38,366 nucleotides of DNA from Spirogloea muscicola (taxonomy: Eukaryota; Streptophyta; Zygnematophyceae; Spirogloeales; Spirogloeaceae). Position numbers and translations under genes: made by a program. Below are positions 1 through 10,770 of the stretch, piece after piece; position 1 is the stretch's first letter, and every line of letters begins with the position of its first letter. The notes under the pieces were generated by a model. That model was not told the DNA's origin. It did no database searches and saw only the letters and a program-made list of their open reading frames with translations. The DNA is taken from positions 33,865 to 72,230 of the forward strand of contig WELB01000334.1 of the NCBI GenBank assembly GCA_009602725.1, written 5' to 3'.

Positions 1-500
1 GTCGGCCTCAGGAAGCTGCAGCACGGCGGTGGTGTAGGCGGCCTTGTCGACGACGGCCGCGAAGCGCGCTTGGACGCGCAGGTCAGCGGTGTGCGCGAGG
101 TGCGCAAAGGAGACCGCCTGGCCGGCCATGTCGGGGTGCGCCGCGAGCAGCTCCTGGTGGGCGGTGCGAAGCGCCACCTGGAACGGCAGCGCGCCTTTGT
201 CCACCTCCACCACCGCCTGCTCCAGTGCACGCCGGCCATGGACCATGAAGCGCTGAGCCACGGAGGCGGCAGTCTGCGCCCAGCTGCCGAGGTATGCAGC
301 CCGGCATGAGCGGACGAGCGGGCGCAGGCCGAGACCCCCGTGGCTGATGGGTAGCGCCGCCTGGTGGATAGCGGCTGGCGACTGGGGGAAGCCCTGGTGG
401 CGGACCAGGGCCGCCAAGCTCGCCACCATGCCCGCGTCGAAAGTCGCGTACGCCGCCAATGGCTCCCTTTCATCTGGCTCTGTCCAGGGGACCCACTTCC
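1..500 (-). pseudogene. LINE fragment, region downstream of the reverse transcriptase core
   Basis: The minus strand is open from about 540 to the left edge. It reads through LPISHGGLGLRP and AAYLGSWAQ, a pattern common just downstream of the RT core in non-LTR retrotransposon polyproteins of algae and other protists (LP...GGLGLR...AAYLGSWA). The sequence has no start codon of its own, a stop at about 543 on the 5' side, and runs off the window. It is a fragment, not a gene. It lies head-to-head with a plus-strand 3' end of the same family at about 500, so this copy is internally inverted. Family assignment rests on motif memory, without a search. Confidence 0.7.
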
Positions 501-860
501 AGGACCCTAGCCTCTCTGATTTGCGGCTGCTTAGCAGGGGTTACTGAGTGATTTGTAGCTGCTTTCTTTCTTTGTGTGCTTTGGTTTCATCTCATTTCTT
601 CTCGTGCTTGCTTTTCTTAGCGCTTCCCCTGGCCCACTTCTTGTACTTTGTCCATTCCTTTTGGGCTGGCCTTTTCCAGCCCCTGTCCTCAATGGGCGAG
701 CCCTTCTTTCATGTCGTGCGCACCGCGCGCCTCCTCGCTCTCTCTGTACCTTTTCCTTGATGGCCTTTCGAACCCTTGTTCATTCGTGTTCCTGTGCTGG
801 CCAATCACAGCCATCGCCGTCCACTGGGCGAGTCTTTCCCCGTTTTGACTGACCGCCAAG
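500..860 (+). mobile_element. LINE 3' terminus: last codons plus 3' UTR with hairpin
   Basis: The plus strand at about 509-547 encodes SLSDLRLLSRGY followed by TGA. The same C-terminus ends two other LINE copies here (stops near 12060 and 14815, minus strand, SDLRLLTRNY and SDLRLLTRGY). Downstream lies a 3' UTR containing GTCCATTCCTTTTGGGCTGG, a hairpin at 663-683 (GGGCTGGCC/CCAGCCCC), then AATGGGCGAGC. A second, weaker hairpin is at 796-812. The block stops about 65 bp before the TPR gene start. Confidence 0.7.
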
Positions 861-926
861 GCTTGCTTGACCGGGGACGACGGCCATGTGGCCGTGACCA
901 GCCCGGCCTGGGCGCGGGGCCCGGCC

Positions 927-2378
927 ATGGCGGCGCCGCGCGGCCTCCCGCGCGGGCCCGACCAGATCCTGCATCTCAAGGAGGAGGCCAACCGGCTCTA
1001 CCTCCAGGGCCGCTTTGGCGAGGCCGTCCTGGGCTACAGCTACGCCATCGCCGAGTGCCGCGCCGCCGCTGCCGCCGCGCCGACGCCGCCGCCGCCGCGC
1101 TCCGGCTGCCCGCCCACAACCCACCTCGCTCCGCCCAGCGTCAGGTCCCACTCCCGGCCTCCCTGGATTCAGCGTGGGCATGGCGACCGCCTGGCGTTCT
1201 ATCAGCTGCCGAGGGCACTGCCTGGGCTGCCAGCACTTGGCGTGAACGGCGGCGCTCTTGCGGCTGGCTGTTGCAGGGAGGTGACGACTGCGGCAGGCGA
1301 GGCGCCGCTGCTGGCCGTCCTCTACTGCAACCGCTGCGCCGCCTTCCTCAAGCTCAATGTGCGCTGCGCCTCACGACCCAACCCATGCCGACCTGCGCTG
1401 GCCGGCCTTCCGGTGCCTCTGAGCGGGGCCTGCCTGCAGGCAGCGGGCTGCCTCTCACGGCAGCGGAGGTCCATTGGTGCCGTAGCTGCGAGCAGGGTTC
1501 TGGGTCCTGATCGTTCGCGTGTAAAGGGCTGCCGACAGCCATGAGCTGCCGCGTGCTGCATGCAGTGCCAGACATCTCAGGTCCTGGCCTTGTGGTCCAG
1601 GTTGTGAGACGAGCTAATCTGCTGGAGCTCATCTGCGGGCAAGCTGTCTGCAGAACCATGCCAAAGCACTTGCTGATGCAGAGGCTGCGGTTGCCCTGGA
1701 TCAGACCATGTACAAAGCCTTCTACCGCAAGGTGACTGACTCCCTCTCCCAGCTTGGCAGACCTGCTTTCATCAACAGCTGACCAAGCCCGGACTTTGAG
1801 CTACTTTGGGTTATGACTTTCTCAGGCTGCGTCCACTTGAACGTGCATTAGTAGTGCTCCGAAAGCCTCACGGCAAAAAGCTTTGCAAGTCACTACCTTG
1901 CGTCCGTCTGCTTACAATGCAGTAAGTGCTTACACTGCAGTAAGTGCACAATGCCGCAGGCTTTAGCAGAGTACCAGCTCAAGAAGTACTACGAGGCAGC
2001 TGTGAGCTCGAAGGTCAACTCAGTGATCACATAGACAGCAACTTGGAGTCAGTCCATGGCTGTCTGACCGTGCGTACAGACTAGCAGACTGGCAGGCTGG
2101 GCATCTTGCTAAACAGAAGGGGCTTTGCACACTAGCTGACCGTTGCTGGGCCAGCTGGGGAATACGTCATTTTGCCCTCAATATCCACATCTTCTGTTGA
2201 GCAATTGCAGGCTGCTATAAGATTAGACAAATCCAGTAAAGAGGCGAAACAGTTGCTCCTTGATACACAGCAAGCCATCGAGAAGCAAGCTGCGGCTGAG
2301 GCCGCCAAGGACAACAGCAATATGGCGAAGCTCAAGTCCAAGCATCAACGACCTCACTCCATTCATGGCGACAACTGA
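927..2378 (+). CDS. Small TPR-domain protein, HSP70/HSP90 co-chaperone-like
   Basis: Five exons: 927-1144, 1277-1358, 1654-1731, 1960-2013 and 2211-2378. Phases agree and they total 600 nt (199 aa). Three TPR motifs are visible: LKEEANRLYLQGRFGEAV, LYCNRCAAFLKL and MYKAFYRKALAEYQLKKYYEAA, followed by a charged tail. The carboxylate-clamp residues are present (Lys and Asn in TPR1, Asn in TPR2, Lys and Arg in TPR3), so binding to the EEVD tail of HSP70/HSP90 is a fair inference. A proline/alanine-rich linker separates the first two motifs and follows the GC-rich first exon. The start ATG is the one nearest the first TPR in a GC-rich context; an in-frame ATG at 867 is possible. Convergent with the LdpA gene. 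Confidence 0.8.
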
Positions 2379-2615
2379 GAGCTGGCACATTGATCCTGCT
2401 CTGATGATAGTATGCAAGGCAGCAGTTGATTGTATATCTCTTCTGTACAATAGTGTAGAAACTAATGGCTTATGCCATAACCAACATAGTCAACCAGGCA
2501 CCCTTCTACTCAACCTGCAATTGACAACACTTGGTTGTAGTACTGTTGCTACTCCTGCTTGGCTGTTAGGGTTATGGCCAAGATTATATAAATGCTAAGA
2601 GCTGCACTCAGCTCC

Positions 2616-2661
2616 TGAGGTAGGTCTTTGAGTTTGAGACGCACCTCAAAGACCTACCTCA
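2616..2661. other. Perfect 17-bp inverted repeat between convergent genes
   Basis: The left arm TGAGGTAGGTCTTTGAG (2616-2632) is exactly complementary to the right arm at 2645-2661, with a 12-nt loop. On the minus strand the stem begins at the base directly after the LdpA stop codon (2664-2662). On the plus strand it lies about 240 nt beyond the TPR stop. It would form in both 3' UTRs if both transcripts reach it. A 3'-end processing or stability element is the simplest reading; a small-RNA precursor is possible but the stem is short. Confidence 0.75.
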
Positions 2662-5600
2662 TCAGTCCAGCAGCCATGATGGTAACTCTGACATATAACC
2701 TTTTAGAGGTGCTAACAATCGAACAGCTTCACTGAGTGCCGATAAGAGCACTGCAGGTTCGGAATCAATCCGAGCACTGTGACATTTATCTTGCATTTGG
2801 AGTGCTTGACGAACTACCTGAACAGCACATCAAGGCCACGTGTCTGATCATGTGGTTGTCGAAGTGCAGGAACAATGGACAACCAAGCAGCCACCACAAG
2901 AGTGCAAGCTCTGTGTTTTGATCAGAGGAAGCAAAACTTGAAGTTATCCTCTTTCTCACCTTGCGCGCATAACCTCCATAAGCAATGCCAGCAACCGGTG
3001 CCGTTTGACCTGACTCTGACGGGAGGAATTGTACCAAGGTGTTATGTACAACAGTGTGAGATACCAAGGTCACCTTTGAGCCTACTGTGGATGTCACATG
3101 CCAACAGGCCAAGATACCTGAGTGGTACTCGCCAACGATGTATACATGCATGGCATGGCATTGTCTCAGTATCGTAGTTAGCAGGACTGAAGCAGACCTT
3201 TGACCCCAAACAACCCAGCCTTTGACAGGGCCGGCGCTGTGTGAGCATTTGTTCCTCCTGCCAGCTGCAAGTATCCTGCACAGCATGGTGATTTCCAAAG
3301 AGTCGTCAGCCTCCTCAAACGGATCCGTTGAACAACGTCAACAGGAACATACTTCGCAATGCTGCTGAGAGCTAGTATTGGCATGTAGAATAGCCAAGTG
3401 GGCGTCAGTGAAGCAACCAAGCAGCTGACCAGGGGCTCTTGACGAGGCAAGCACCACTTGCTTGGCAAGTCTTATTGCTGCTCGTGTTGCTCCTGGGCCA
3501 ATGTCCCCAGACATAGGCCTGCCATCAAGCTGTTGCACATGCAGCAAGCATCAACATGTCAGCAGCCAGCAGGAGGGCACGACCTTGTAGCTGCTGGTCA
3601 TGCAACATCCTTACCACATTGTTGATCAAGAAGGTTTGTCTGGTGCACATGGACGTTTCTGCATGAACTGATGCCCACCTGCCAGAGAAGTGGAGTACGC
3701 AGAGATGGCTGCATGATTGAATGCAGTGAAGCCATGGTCGTAAGCATTGCAGAGTCAAGATCCGGAATGCTGACCTGCCAACAGAAAACAGTCAGAGATG
3801 GATCAATGTCAGGTCAAACCAACTTAGCGCTTCATTCCAGCCTATGAACCCATTGCCCATGGGCATCGCAGAAGCAGAGTCAGAGCTTTTGAAGAGGACT
3901 TGCTGGACAAGAGAGGCATCAAGAGGTTCTCACAGCGACCAGCCGCAGAGCCTGTACTGCAGATGCAAGCCTCTGCCAAAGGGCCTCAAAGGCAAGCAAA
4001 TCTCTGGAGAAAGACACCACAACAGTGAGCTGGAAGTGCCCATATGACTGTGTGGCAGCCTTCACTAACATCTAGGGCAAACTGAACAGAGCTTCGACCC
4101 GGACTCGAGATAAGCAGCTGCAAGGCAGAAGCACCATGACACACAAATGCAATGCTCAACTCTAGCAATCTCCACCTACTCATCATTGGCAACCAGCTTG
4201 CTGGGCACCGTGATTCATTCTCATATATTGGCTTTAGTGGGTGTTTTGCTGAAGGGACAGACCGTCCTGACGTGTGGATCTCCACTGCATCCACATTGGA
4301 CCTCTGTATCAAAGAGCTGACTGCAGCAGGGTCACGCACGTACATGTGTTCTCCTGTTGTACATGGGGTGCAAGGCATTTGGATGTAAGAAGACAGGTTG
4401 ATGCATGGGCAAGTCAACTCACTGGCGATGGATTGCACAGTCATTGTGCGCGGGGCCAATCACCATTTTGTCACCAAGAAATTGCTCAGAGCTGCAGTTG
4501 TTGAGCTGCTCCTGCTTTTTGCGCAGAGTAGGAGGCACTAAGGAACAACATCTGCAGGGAATTTGAGAATTACTGATGAGTCCGAGAGGACAGATTGGAG
4601 CGCAGCGGCCGCAGCCGTAGCACCTCTCCTCGTTCACGCCACTGGCCTGCTGGCCAACCAACAAGGCACTCCTGGCGGGGCGTTTCAGACATTCTCCTGC
4701 TGAGGTTCGAGTGTGAAGGCCACGGTCATGCACACGATTGCCCACTAACGTAAACCCTCAATCACAGAGCAAACATAATATAAGCCGTGGTGCAAGCCAA
4801 AAGCTGCTTCTGCTCGCCTCACGCTCGCTGACAGCTCGGCCAGGTGGCCAGCTGCTGGGAGGCGGGAAGGAGATGGCCTCCGCCGGGCACACCCGCTCGC
4901 AGGGCCTGGGGCAATCTGGAGGGCAGGACCTCACGTCGAATGCTGCAAGTGGCGGCAGCGTAGACGTGAAGCGCCTTAGAGAGTCGGCATTGCATACTCA
5001 GTGGGATAAGAGCGGATGAGGTCGAGCGTGGCAATTCAAGGGGCGCTGCAGGCAGAGCGGGCAGCCGACCTGCCTTTCGGAAGTGGGGGTCCCGGTCGTC
5101 GTTGACGCTGACCATGATCCAGGGCCTGCGCAGCGCCAGGCCTGCCTGCCCTTCTGGCGCAGGTAGCGCAGCGGCCGTGTCCAGCGCCGCCTGGACGCCC
5201 TCGTGCACTGCCCGCACCACAGCCTCGTCGGCGGCGCAGTCGATGCAGTCCACGCCGGCCAGCGTGTACACCAGGCTCAGCGTCCGCACCTCCGCCACGT
5301 CCTGTGCATCCGCAGGAGCCAGGCCGTGAGCCCGAGCTGGCGGCGCGTGGGGCCTCCCTCGTCAGGAGCGCCACAGCAAAAGGTGCAGCGGCGGCGTGTG
5401 ACCTCGAAGCTGGCGCCGCAGATGAGCTTGGCCCAGGAGCCACGGGGCAGGGAGTCGCGCGGCGACACGGCGGCCACGGAGGCCCCCGACGCGGCCACCA
5501 GGCGCGCCAGGCGGGCCAGCGACGACCCGCTGGGCGCCGCGGGCGGCGGCGGCGGGCTGCAATGGGCAGCGCCGCGGCGGTCATGGCGAGCCGAAGGGGG

Positions 5601-5855
5601 CTGAGGAGGACCGTAGCCGGCGCTCCAGGCGAGCTGATGGCGGTGGCGCTCAAGAGCCGCCGCCGCCGCCGCCGCTGAAGTCTGCACCTGGGAAAGCGGC
5701 TGCTGTTGCAAGAGCTGCTGTGACAGCCCACCGACTGCAAACTGGGGCAGCTCAGGAGCCGCCGCTGCTGCCGAGACTGAGCAACGAAGTGGTACTGTGA
5801 TCCAGAGTCTTGCGTGCTTAGACAATGGAAGGCCAAAGTACAACGGCAGGCACAT
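2662..5855 (-). CDS. ldpA-like: LdpA-like iron-sulfur protein (light-dependent period)
   Basis: Eleven exons: 5855-5403, 5301-5070, 4942-4833, 4646-4574, 4353-4263, 4003-3934, 3774-3679, 3529-3430, 3275-3198, 3009-2960 and 2817-2662, totalling 1509 nt (502 aa). Signature stretches run in LdpA order: SWAKLICGASFE, LVYTLAGVDCIDCAAD, CPPDCPRPCERVC (first 4Fe-4S site), ERCYGCGRCAPICPLGLI (second 4Fe-4S site), VDAVEIHTSGR, DGRPMSGDIGPGATRAAI, QLAGGTNAHT and VAGIAYGGYARK. All eight cluster cysteines are kept. In Synechococcus LdpA senses redox/light input to the circadian clock. The extra N-terminus of about 135 residues (Ala/Ser/Gln/Arg-rich) fits a plastid transit peptide. The only in-frame ATG lies inside LINE-derived sequence, so the start is uncertain; an upstream exon is possible. 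Confidence 0.9.
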
Positions 5856-6260
5856 CTGATGACGTACATCGCCCAATGCAAGTTGACCCGCTCGGTAAGC
5901 ACGGGTCAACACATAAAGGTCACTACTCGATGCCTGACTACCAGACGGCAAACTCCGATCCCTACTGCCACTCACTAGAGCTCGCCCAGCTGTCTGATGC
6001 AAAGCATGACCCTGAGCAGGCTGCAAACAGGCCGACACTCGATTGCGCAAGAATGACAGATATGCAGCTGGCAAAACCATCTCAGCCGGAAGCACATCTA
6101 CGCGTTGTGCATAGCCTAGATTGGCAATTTTCTCAAGGAGAGTGTGTGATCGAGGATCTATACAGACATAGATACCGATCAGGGGCTGCTGACAGGCCAG
6201 CCGCGTACAATGGGGAATTTTTGTTCTTCTTCTCCTGGGCTGGCCAATCACAGCCATGTC
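5815..6260 (-). mobile_element. LINE-derived truncated copy A1
   Basis: Homologous to blocks at about 11250-11605 and 29830-30183. Shared landmarks in plus orientation are GGCCAAAGTACAACGGCAGG, then TTGACCCGCTC, CTGTCTGATGCAAAGCATGA and TTCTCAAG. On the minus strand it decodes to a C-terminal tail AGRALV...LPSG...SDLYVLTRAY, comparable to the C-terminus of the LINE copy ending near 12060. A hairpin of plus orientation (GGGCTGGCCAATCACAGCC, 6237-6255) flanks it. Its left end overlaps the predicted start of the LdpA gene. Confidence 0.65.
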
Positions 6261-6699
6261 TACGCTCCTGTGACGTCCTGATCCCTACAAACGCAGTTAG
6301 GGGTTAGTACGTCCTTATTGAGCAGACCTAGGTCCCCTACATAGTGGAGCGCCAACGCACACCGTGCACTCAAGTGCATCACATAGCACAGCGGAAGTCT
6401 TACCCTGAGGCGCTGCCAGAAGGCGGCGACTCTATGGAGGGTCTGGGATAGTAGCTGGCCCCAGATGGGGCGCAACCGTGGCACTTAGGGAGAGCCGGCG
6501 ATGTCCGCAGCGACGGGCTGCCGCGACGGGCTGGGCAGCAGACGGCAGCAGCAGAGCTGGGGCGGCGGCTGCTTCAGCAGGCAAGCACGCTATGCCTCTC
6601 TCTGGGCGTCACTGGTCCGACTGAAGAATCTGGCCTCGGCCTACTACTGATAGCGTTTCACCTGCCACCCCTCCCCCGAGGGTGTGACGAGGGTAGCCC
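6261..6699. other. Gap without recognisable gene
   Basis: This spacer lies between the LINE fragment and the Copia element. Both strands have short open frames but none shows a domain, codon continuity or exon structure that I can recognise. Confidence 0.4.
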
Positions 6700-7127
6700 C
6701 CGAAAGTTTTCTTGCTCCGCCTGCCCTCGCCTTCCTTGTCCTGCAACCTGAACCTGCTGTTCACAATCTACATCCTGTACCTGTCCTTCGTGTCTTACAG
6801 CCACTTCCTGTCTTGATGTGGGAGGACCAGCAGACAGTCCCCGTCTTGACGCAGATGCAGACGCAGACGCAGACATGGTCACAAAGAGTAACACAAAGGC
6901 TTGCCTGATCACACAGAGCCGGCGAGCACTCAGCTCCACCTGGCCATACACAGAGCCGCCGCGCACACAGCGCCGCTTCGCTGCACACAGAGCTACAAGA
7001 TTGTTCGGGCCTATCCTGTCATCTGCCGGGGCCTCCCTTATCTAATGAGACTCTCATCGGCCTAGCAGAATGAGCGGAATGGGTGATTCTACCAACCCAC
7101 TGCTTCACCATATTTCTATATTCAACA
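6700..7127 (-). mobile_element. Copia left repeat: 3' LTR plus a second gag start
   Basis: Direct repeat of 10594-11053. On the minus strand it begins TGTTGAATATAG, the usual Copia LTR start, directly after a polypurine tract (AGTGGGAG). The similarity continues past any plausible LTR into the first roughly 59 codons of gag (ATG at 6876, MSASASAS...). It therefore looks like an LTR followed by the beginning of another, truncated internal region, as left by a tandem copy. The inner LTR boundary was not found. Confidence 0.7.
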
Positions 7128-8335
7128 CTCCCACTAAATATGTGAATCAGCCAAACCTAATAGATCTCTACATCTATCAAACTTGGGCTCAGGCAACCCC
7201 TTGGTCAGTATATCTGCAGTTATATCAGTAGTACTGCAATGTTGCATTCTGATGACTCCTTCTTCTACTTTCTCTCTAACAAAATGATGTTGTATCTATG
7301 TATGCTTGGTACGAGCATGGTAGACAGGATTCTTGATCAATGCAATACTGCCTTGACTATCACTGAACAGAGTGGTTGCATCAGATGAAGATAGAAACCC
7401 ACATTCTTGAGGTAGTCTCCTCAACCAGGTTGCTTCCTTTGCTGCTCCAGTAGAAGCCATGTACTCTGCCTCTACAGTTGAAGTTGCTACAGTCTGCTAT
7501 TCTCGACTACTCCAGCTCACTGCACCATCTCCTAGCTGAAAAACATAGCCTGTTACTGATTTCCTGTCATCCAAGTTTCCTGCCCAATCAGCATCACAGA
7601 AACCCACCAACTCATCACATTTGTCTCCGACTGCCTGAAAAGTCAAATAGACTTCTTGGTTCCTTGCAGATACCACATGATTCTTTTCACAGCTTGCCAA
7701 TGTTCTAAACCAGGACCTTCCACAAACTGAGCAACAACTCCCACTGCTGCTGCTATGTCTGGATGCGCTGCCACAGCCACATACATCAAGCATCCCACTG
7801 CTTCTCTATAAGGTACTTGTGCCGATTGCCTCTTTTGGTGATCATTCTTTGGTCTCTGATCCTTGCTCAAATTTGTCTTGTATCCTGTGGAGTGGATATA
7901 GGATTGCAGTCTTGCATACCGAATCTGTCTAGGACTTCAGTAATGTATTTCGACAAACCCAGCTGTAGAAGCTTCTTGCCTCCATCTCTCTTCAAGTGTA
8001 TGCCCAAGAAGTATTCCAATGACCTGAAATCCTTCATCTTGAATCTACCACTCAGCTCTTCCTTCACTCTTCTCACTTCAACAGCTGGATCTCCCAGAAT
8101 GATCAAATCATCAACATATGTTGCTAGAATCACCTTGGCCGGTTATTCTCTCACATATGCACTATGATCTGCTTCAGATCTCTTGAAATCTTGATGTAGT
8201 AGAAAAGTGTCCATCTGTTCATACCAAGCTCTGGGTGCCTGTTTAGTCCATACAATGATTTCTTGAGCTTGCAAAGTTTGCTCTCCTTGCCTTTGACTTC
8301 AAAACCTGCAGGTTGCTGCCACCAATGCAGAGTCA
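7128..8335 (-). pseudogene. Copia reverse transcriptase / RNase H remnant
   Basis: Minus-strand pieces of Copia RT and RNase H, in changing frames: KLKKSLYG, the catalytic YVDDLI near 8115, LEYFLGIHL, then CDADWAGN, SVTGY, SWSS, VEAEY and ADILTKGLP of RNase H and the C-terminus. The front half of RT expected upstream of KLKKSLYG is absent: the post-integrase linker near 8340 joins directly to sequence just before that motif. With this deletion and several frameshifts the enzyme cannot be functional. Confidence 0.85.
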
Positions 8336-9190
8336 AATGAATCAACTATCTCTGATGACCTTAAAGGAAAGGCAGAATAATCTGGGCTTCTCTGCTCATC
8401 AAAGACTACATCTCTGCTAAACACCATCCTCCGTTTCTCAAGATCGAATAATTTCCATCCTTTCACATGAACACCATAGCCTACCATGACACACTGTCGG
8501 GCTTTGGGTTGCAACTTGTGCCGTGTTTCAGTTGGGATGTGCATCCACGCTGCACAACCAAATACCCTAAGATGAGCCACTGTAGGCTGCTTCCTTGTCC
8601 AGAATTGATGTGGTGTCATATTCTTTTGGCACGAGTGGGTAACCTATTCTTGAGATAAACTGCCATTGCTACTGCTTCAGCCCAAAACTCAGGTGGTGTA
8701 GTGAAATGAAACAATAAGCACCTAGCAGTCTCCATCACACTTCTGTTCCACCTCTCTGCAACGCCGTTTTGTTGAGGGCGGTACGCTGCAGTCAACTGCC
8801 TGTGTATACCCTGTTGCTGACAAAAGCTTTCAAACTCTTTAGAGATATACTCTCCACCGTTGTCGGATCGGAGAGCCTTGACTTTTCGCCCTGTTTGCAA
8901 CTCTACTGCAGCTTTGAACAATTTCGAACTCTCCCAACACTTCACTCTTGTTTTTCAGAAAATATACTCTACTCCACCTGCTGGCATCATCGATGAATGA
9001 GATAATTTATATACTCCCTCCTAAAGATGATGTTTGCATAGGTCCACAAACATCAGAGTGTACTAGGTCTAGCAGACCAGAAGCCCTATAATGTTCACCG
9101 GCAATTGGAGGTTGAAGATGAAGATTACCTTGCACACAGGCTGAACAAAATTCAGGTTCAGTAGGAACAACATTCAATCAACGCACCAAG
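8336..9190 (-). pseudogene. Copia integrase remnant
   Basis: The minus strand encodes integrase core motifs RSDNGGEY and YRPQQNGVAER near 8730-8890, followed by the LRVFGCAAW block near 8560 typical of the Copia integrase C-terminal side. Reading passes through at least two frames, with a stop after LPTRAKRI near 8616. Integrase precedes RT, which is the Copia (Ty1) order rather than Gypsy. Confidence 0.85.
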
Positions 9191-9800
9191 CTCTGTGTTT
9201 GTCCCATCCTCTTCACATTTGGATGCCCCAGTCGTGCATGCCATTGCTTGTCTTGTGATATGGCAGTCTGATATGCTTGACCCTGCACCTGTTCCTGTCC
9301 CTGTTCCTGTCCCTGCATCTGTTTCTGTTTCTGTACCTGTTCATTCAAACAAAGAGATCTTTTCTCTCCGACCTGTAAGAGTTGGATACACATGTTTCTC
9401 AATCACACAGAGATCATTTTCAAGAGTAACACGATAAGTTTGAGCAGCTGGGGTACTGACAATAAATTCGCTGCCAATGCAGGCACATTTAGCACATCAT
9501 TCAACAACTGCTCATTGATGCCGTTCAAACTAGGCACCTGTAAACGCACTTGGCCAACTCCAACAGCAGGATACACACTAGCATCTCCCAAGAAGACCCT
9601 GAAAGGAGCAATGCGCTCATACTTCTGCAGCCAATCACAGATTTGTAATATGATGCGTGGCGCCGCTGTCAATCAGCCAACTGTTTCTGGTTGACTTGAC
9701 CTGCTCTCCACATAGGTGAGCCTGACCCCCATTGTATCTATTGTTATTTCTGCCTCTGTGATCATCACTCAGAGCCTGCCGTCTTGGACAGTTGTTGATC
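9191..9800 (-). pseudogene. Copia protease and GAG-pre-integrase remnant
   Basis: The minus strand carries the aspartic protease motif WLIDSGATHHIT near 9650-9690 and the pre-integrase zinc motif WHARLGHPNVKRM near 9200-9245. Between them, at about 9280-9345, is a low-complexity stretch of CCTGTTCCTGTC-type repeats encoding Gln/Glu/Gly. The frame changes between the two motifs. Confidence 0.8.
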
Positions 9801-10770
9801 ATATATGGCCAGGTTGACGACAATAGTAACATATCCTGCCATCTGGCTGATAACGTCTCCCATCAATCCACCTAGGTCGGTCAGGAGAGTCTCTAACATG
9901 TGCCCTGTTATGTGTCTGGTATCGCCTGCCCTCATTCCACCTAGATCGGTCCAGATGATCCCTAAGGTCTAGCTCCATAATGCGTCTGACCATCAGAGCT
10001 GCATTCATACCCTGCACAGCACGCCTCTGGTCTGCCATCTCTCTCTCCTTGTAAAGAAGGCGAGTCAGAACAAACTCCACAGTTGTCCCTGTTGGTCATC
10101 ATTGTATCTCTGACAGCAGCATATTCTGATGGCAGTCCCATCATGATGGCAACAATCTGATGCTGGACTGGCACTTCTGCTCCAATGTCATGTAGCTGTA
10201 GTGCCAAGACCTCCACCCTATTTACAAACTCCTGTATACCTTCATCCTCTTCCTTCTTGCACTCTCTGAGGCGCATACTAAGTTAGTATGCTCTATATTT
10301 GCCTCTATTCTCGAACTTACACTTTGAGTGATCCCAAATCTGGCTGGCTAACGGCCATTTGACAAGACCAACCAACTCTTCATCTGATATGTTGGCCATC
10401 AAGATGGCTGATGCTGCCCTGTTCTCTCTTGAAGAAGGACGACATAACCCACGCACTGGTTTAAATTCACCTGCATCCCAGACTTCTTGGTATTGAAGCA
10501 ATCTAGTCATCTTCCACTTCTAAACTGGCCAACTTGTCTCTCTTGACAGCTTGGACTAAGGACAGGAAGTGAGCCGCCCGGTGGGCCCATAACCTGAAAA
10601 TTTTCTTGCTCCGCCTGCCCTCGCCTTCCTTGTCCTGCAACCTGAATCTGCTGTTCACGATCTACATCCTGTACCTGTCCTTCATGTCTTACAGCCACTT
10701 CCTGTCTTGATGTAGGAGGACTAGCAGACCGTCCCCGTCTTGGCACAGATGCAGGCGCAGACGCAGACAT
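9800..10770 (-). pseudogene. Copia gag remnant with broken zinc knuckle
   Basis: Starts at ATG 10770 (minus) inside the right repeat. Gag-like helices follow (LLQYQEVWDAGEF, FVNRVEVLALQLHDIG, IVAIMMGLPSEY), then Arg-rich tandem units SRWNEGRRYQTHNRAH / PRWIDGRRYQPDGR. The zinc knuckle starts CYYCRQPGH, but the reading frame hits a stop before the last cysteine, which lies in a neighbouring frame (NNCPRR). Frames change at least three times. Confidence 0.75.

Noticed and set aside
2786-3298. 170-codon minus-strand open frame as a separate gene
   Set aside because: It covers two LdpA exons read in different frames plus introns; the spliced LdpA model explains the conserved parts.
5277-6257. 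Minus-strand open frame of about 326 codons as one protein
   Set aside because: It fuses LINE-derived sequence to LdpA exon 1; a splice donor (GAG/GTCACA at 5403) ends the true exon, and the upstream part matches repeats elsewhere in the window.
6700-7127. Plain 3' LTR
   Set aside because: The repeated unit contains the gag start codon and about 59 gag codons, which do not belong inside a normal LTR; treated as LTR plus partial second internal region.
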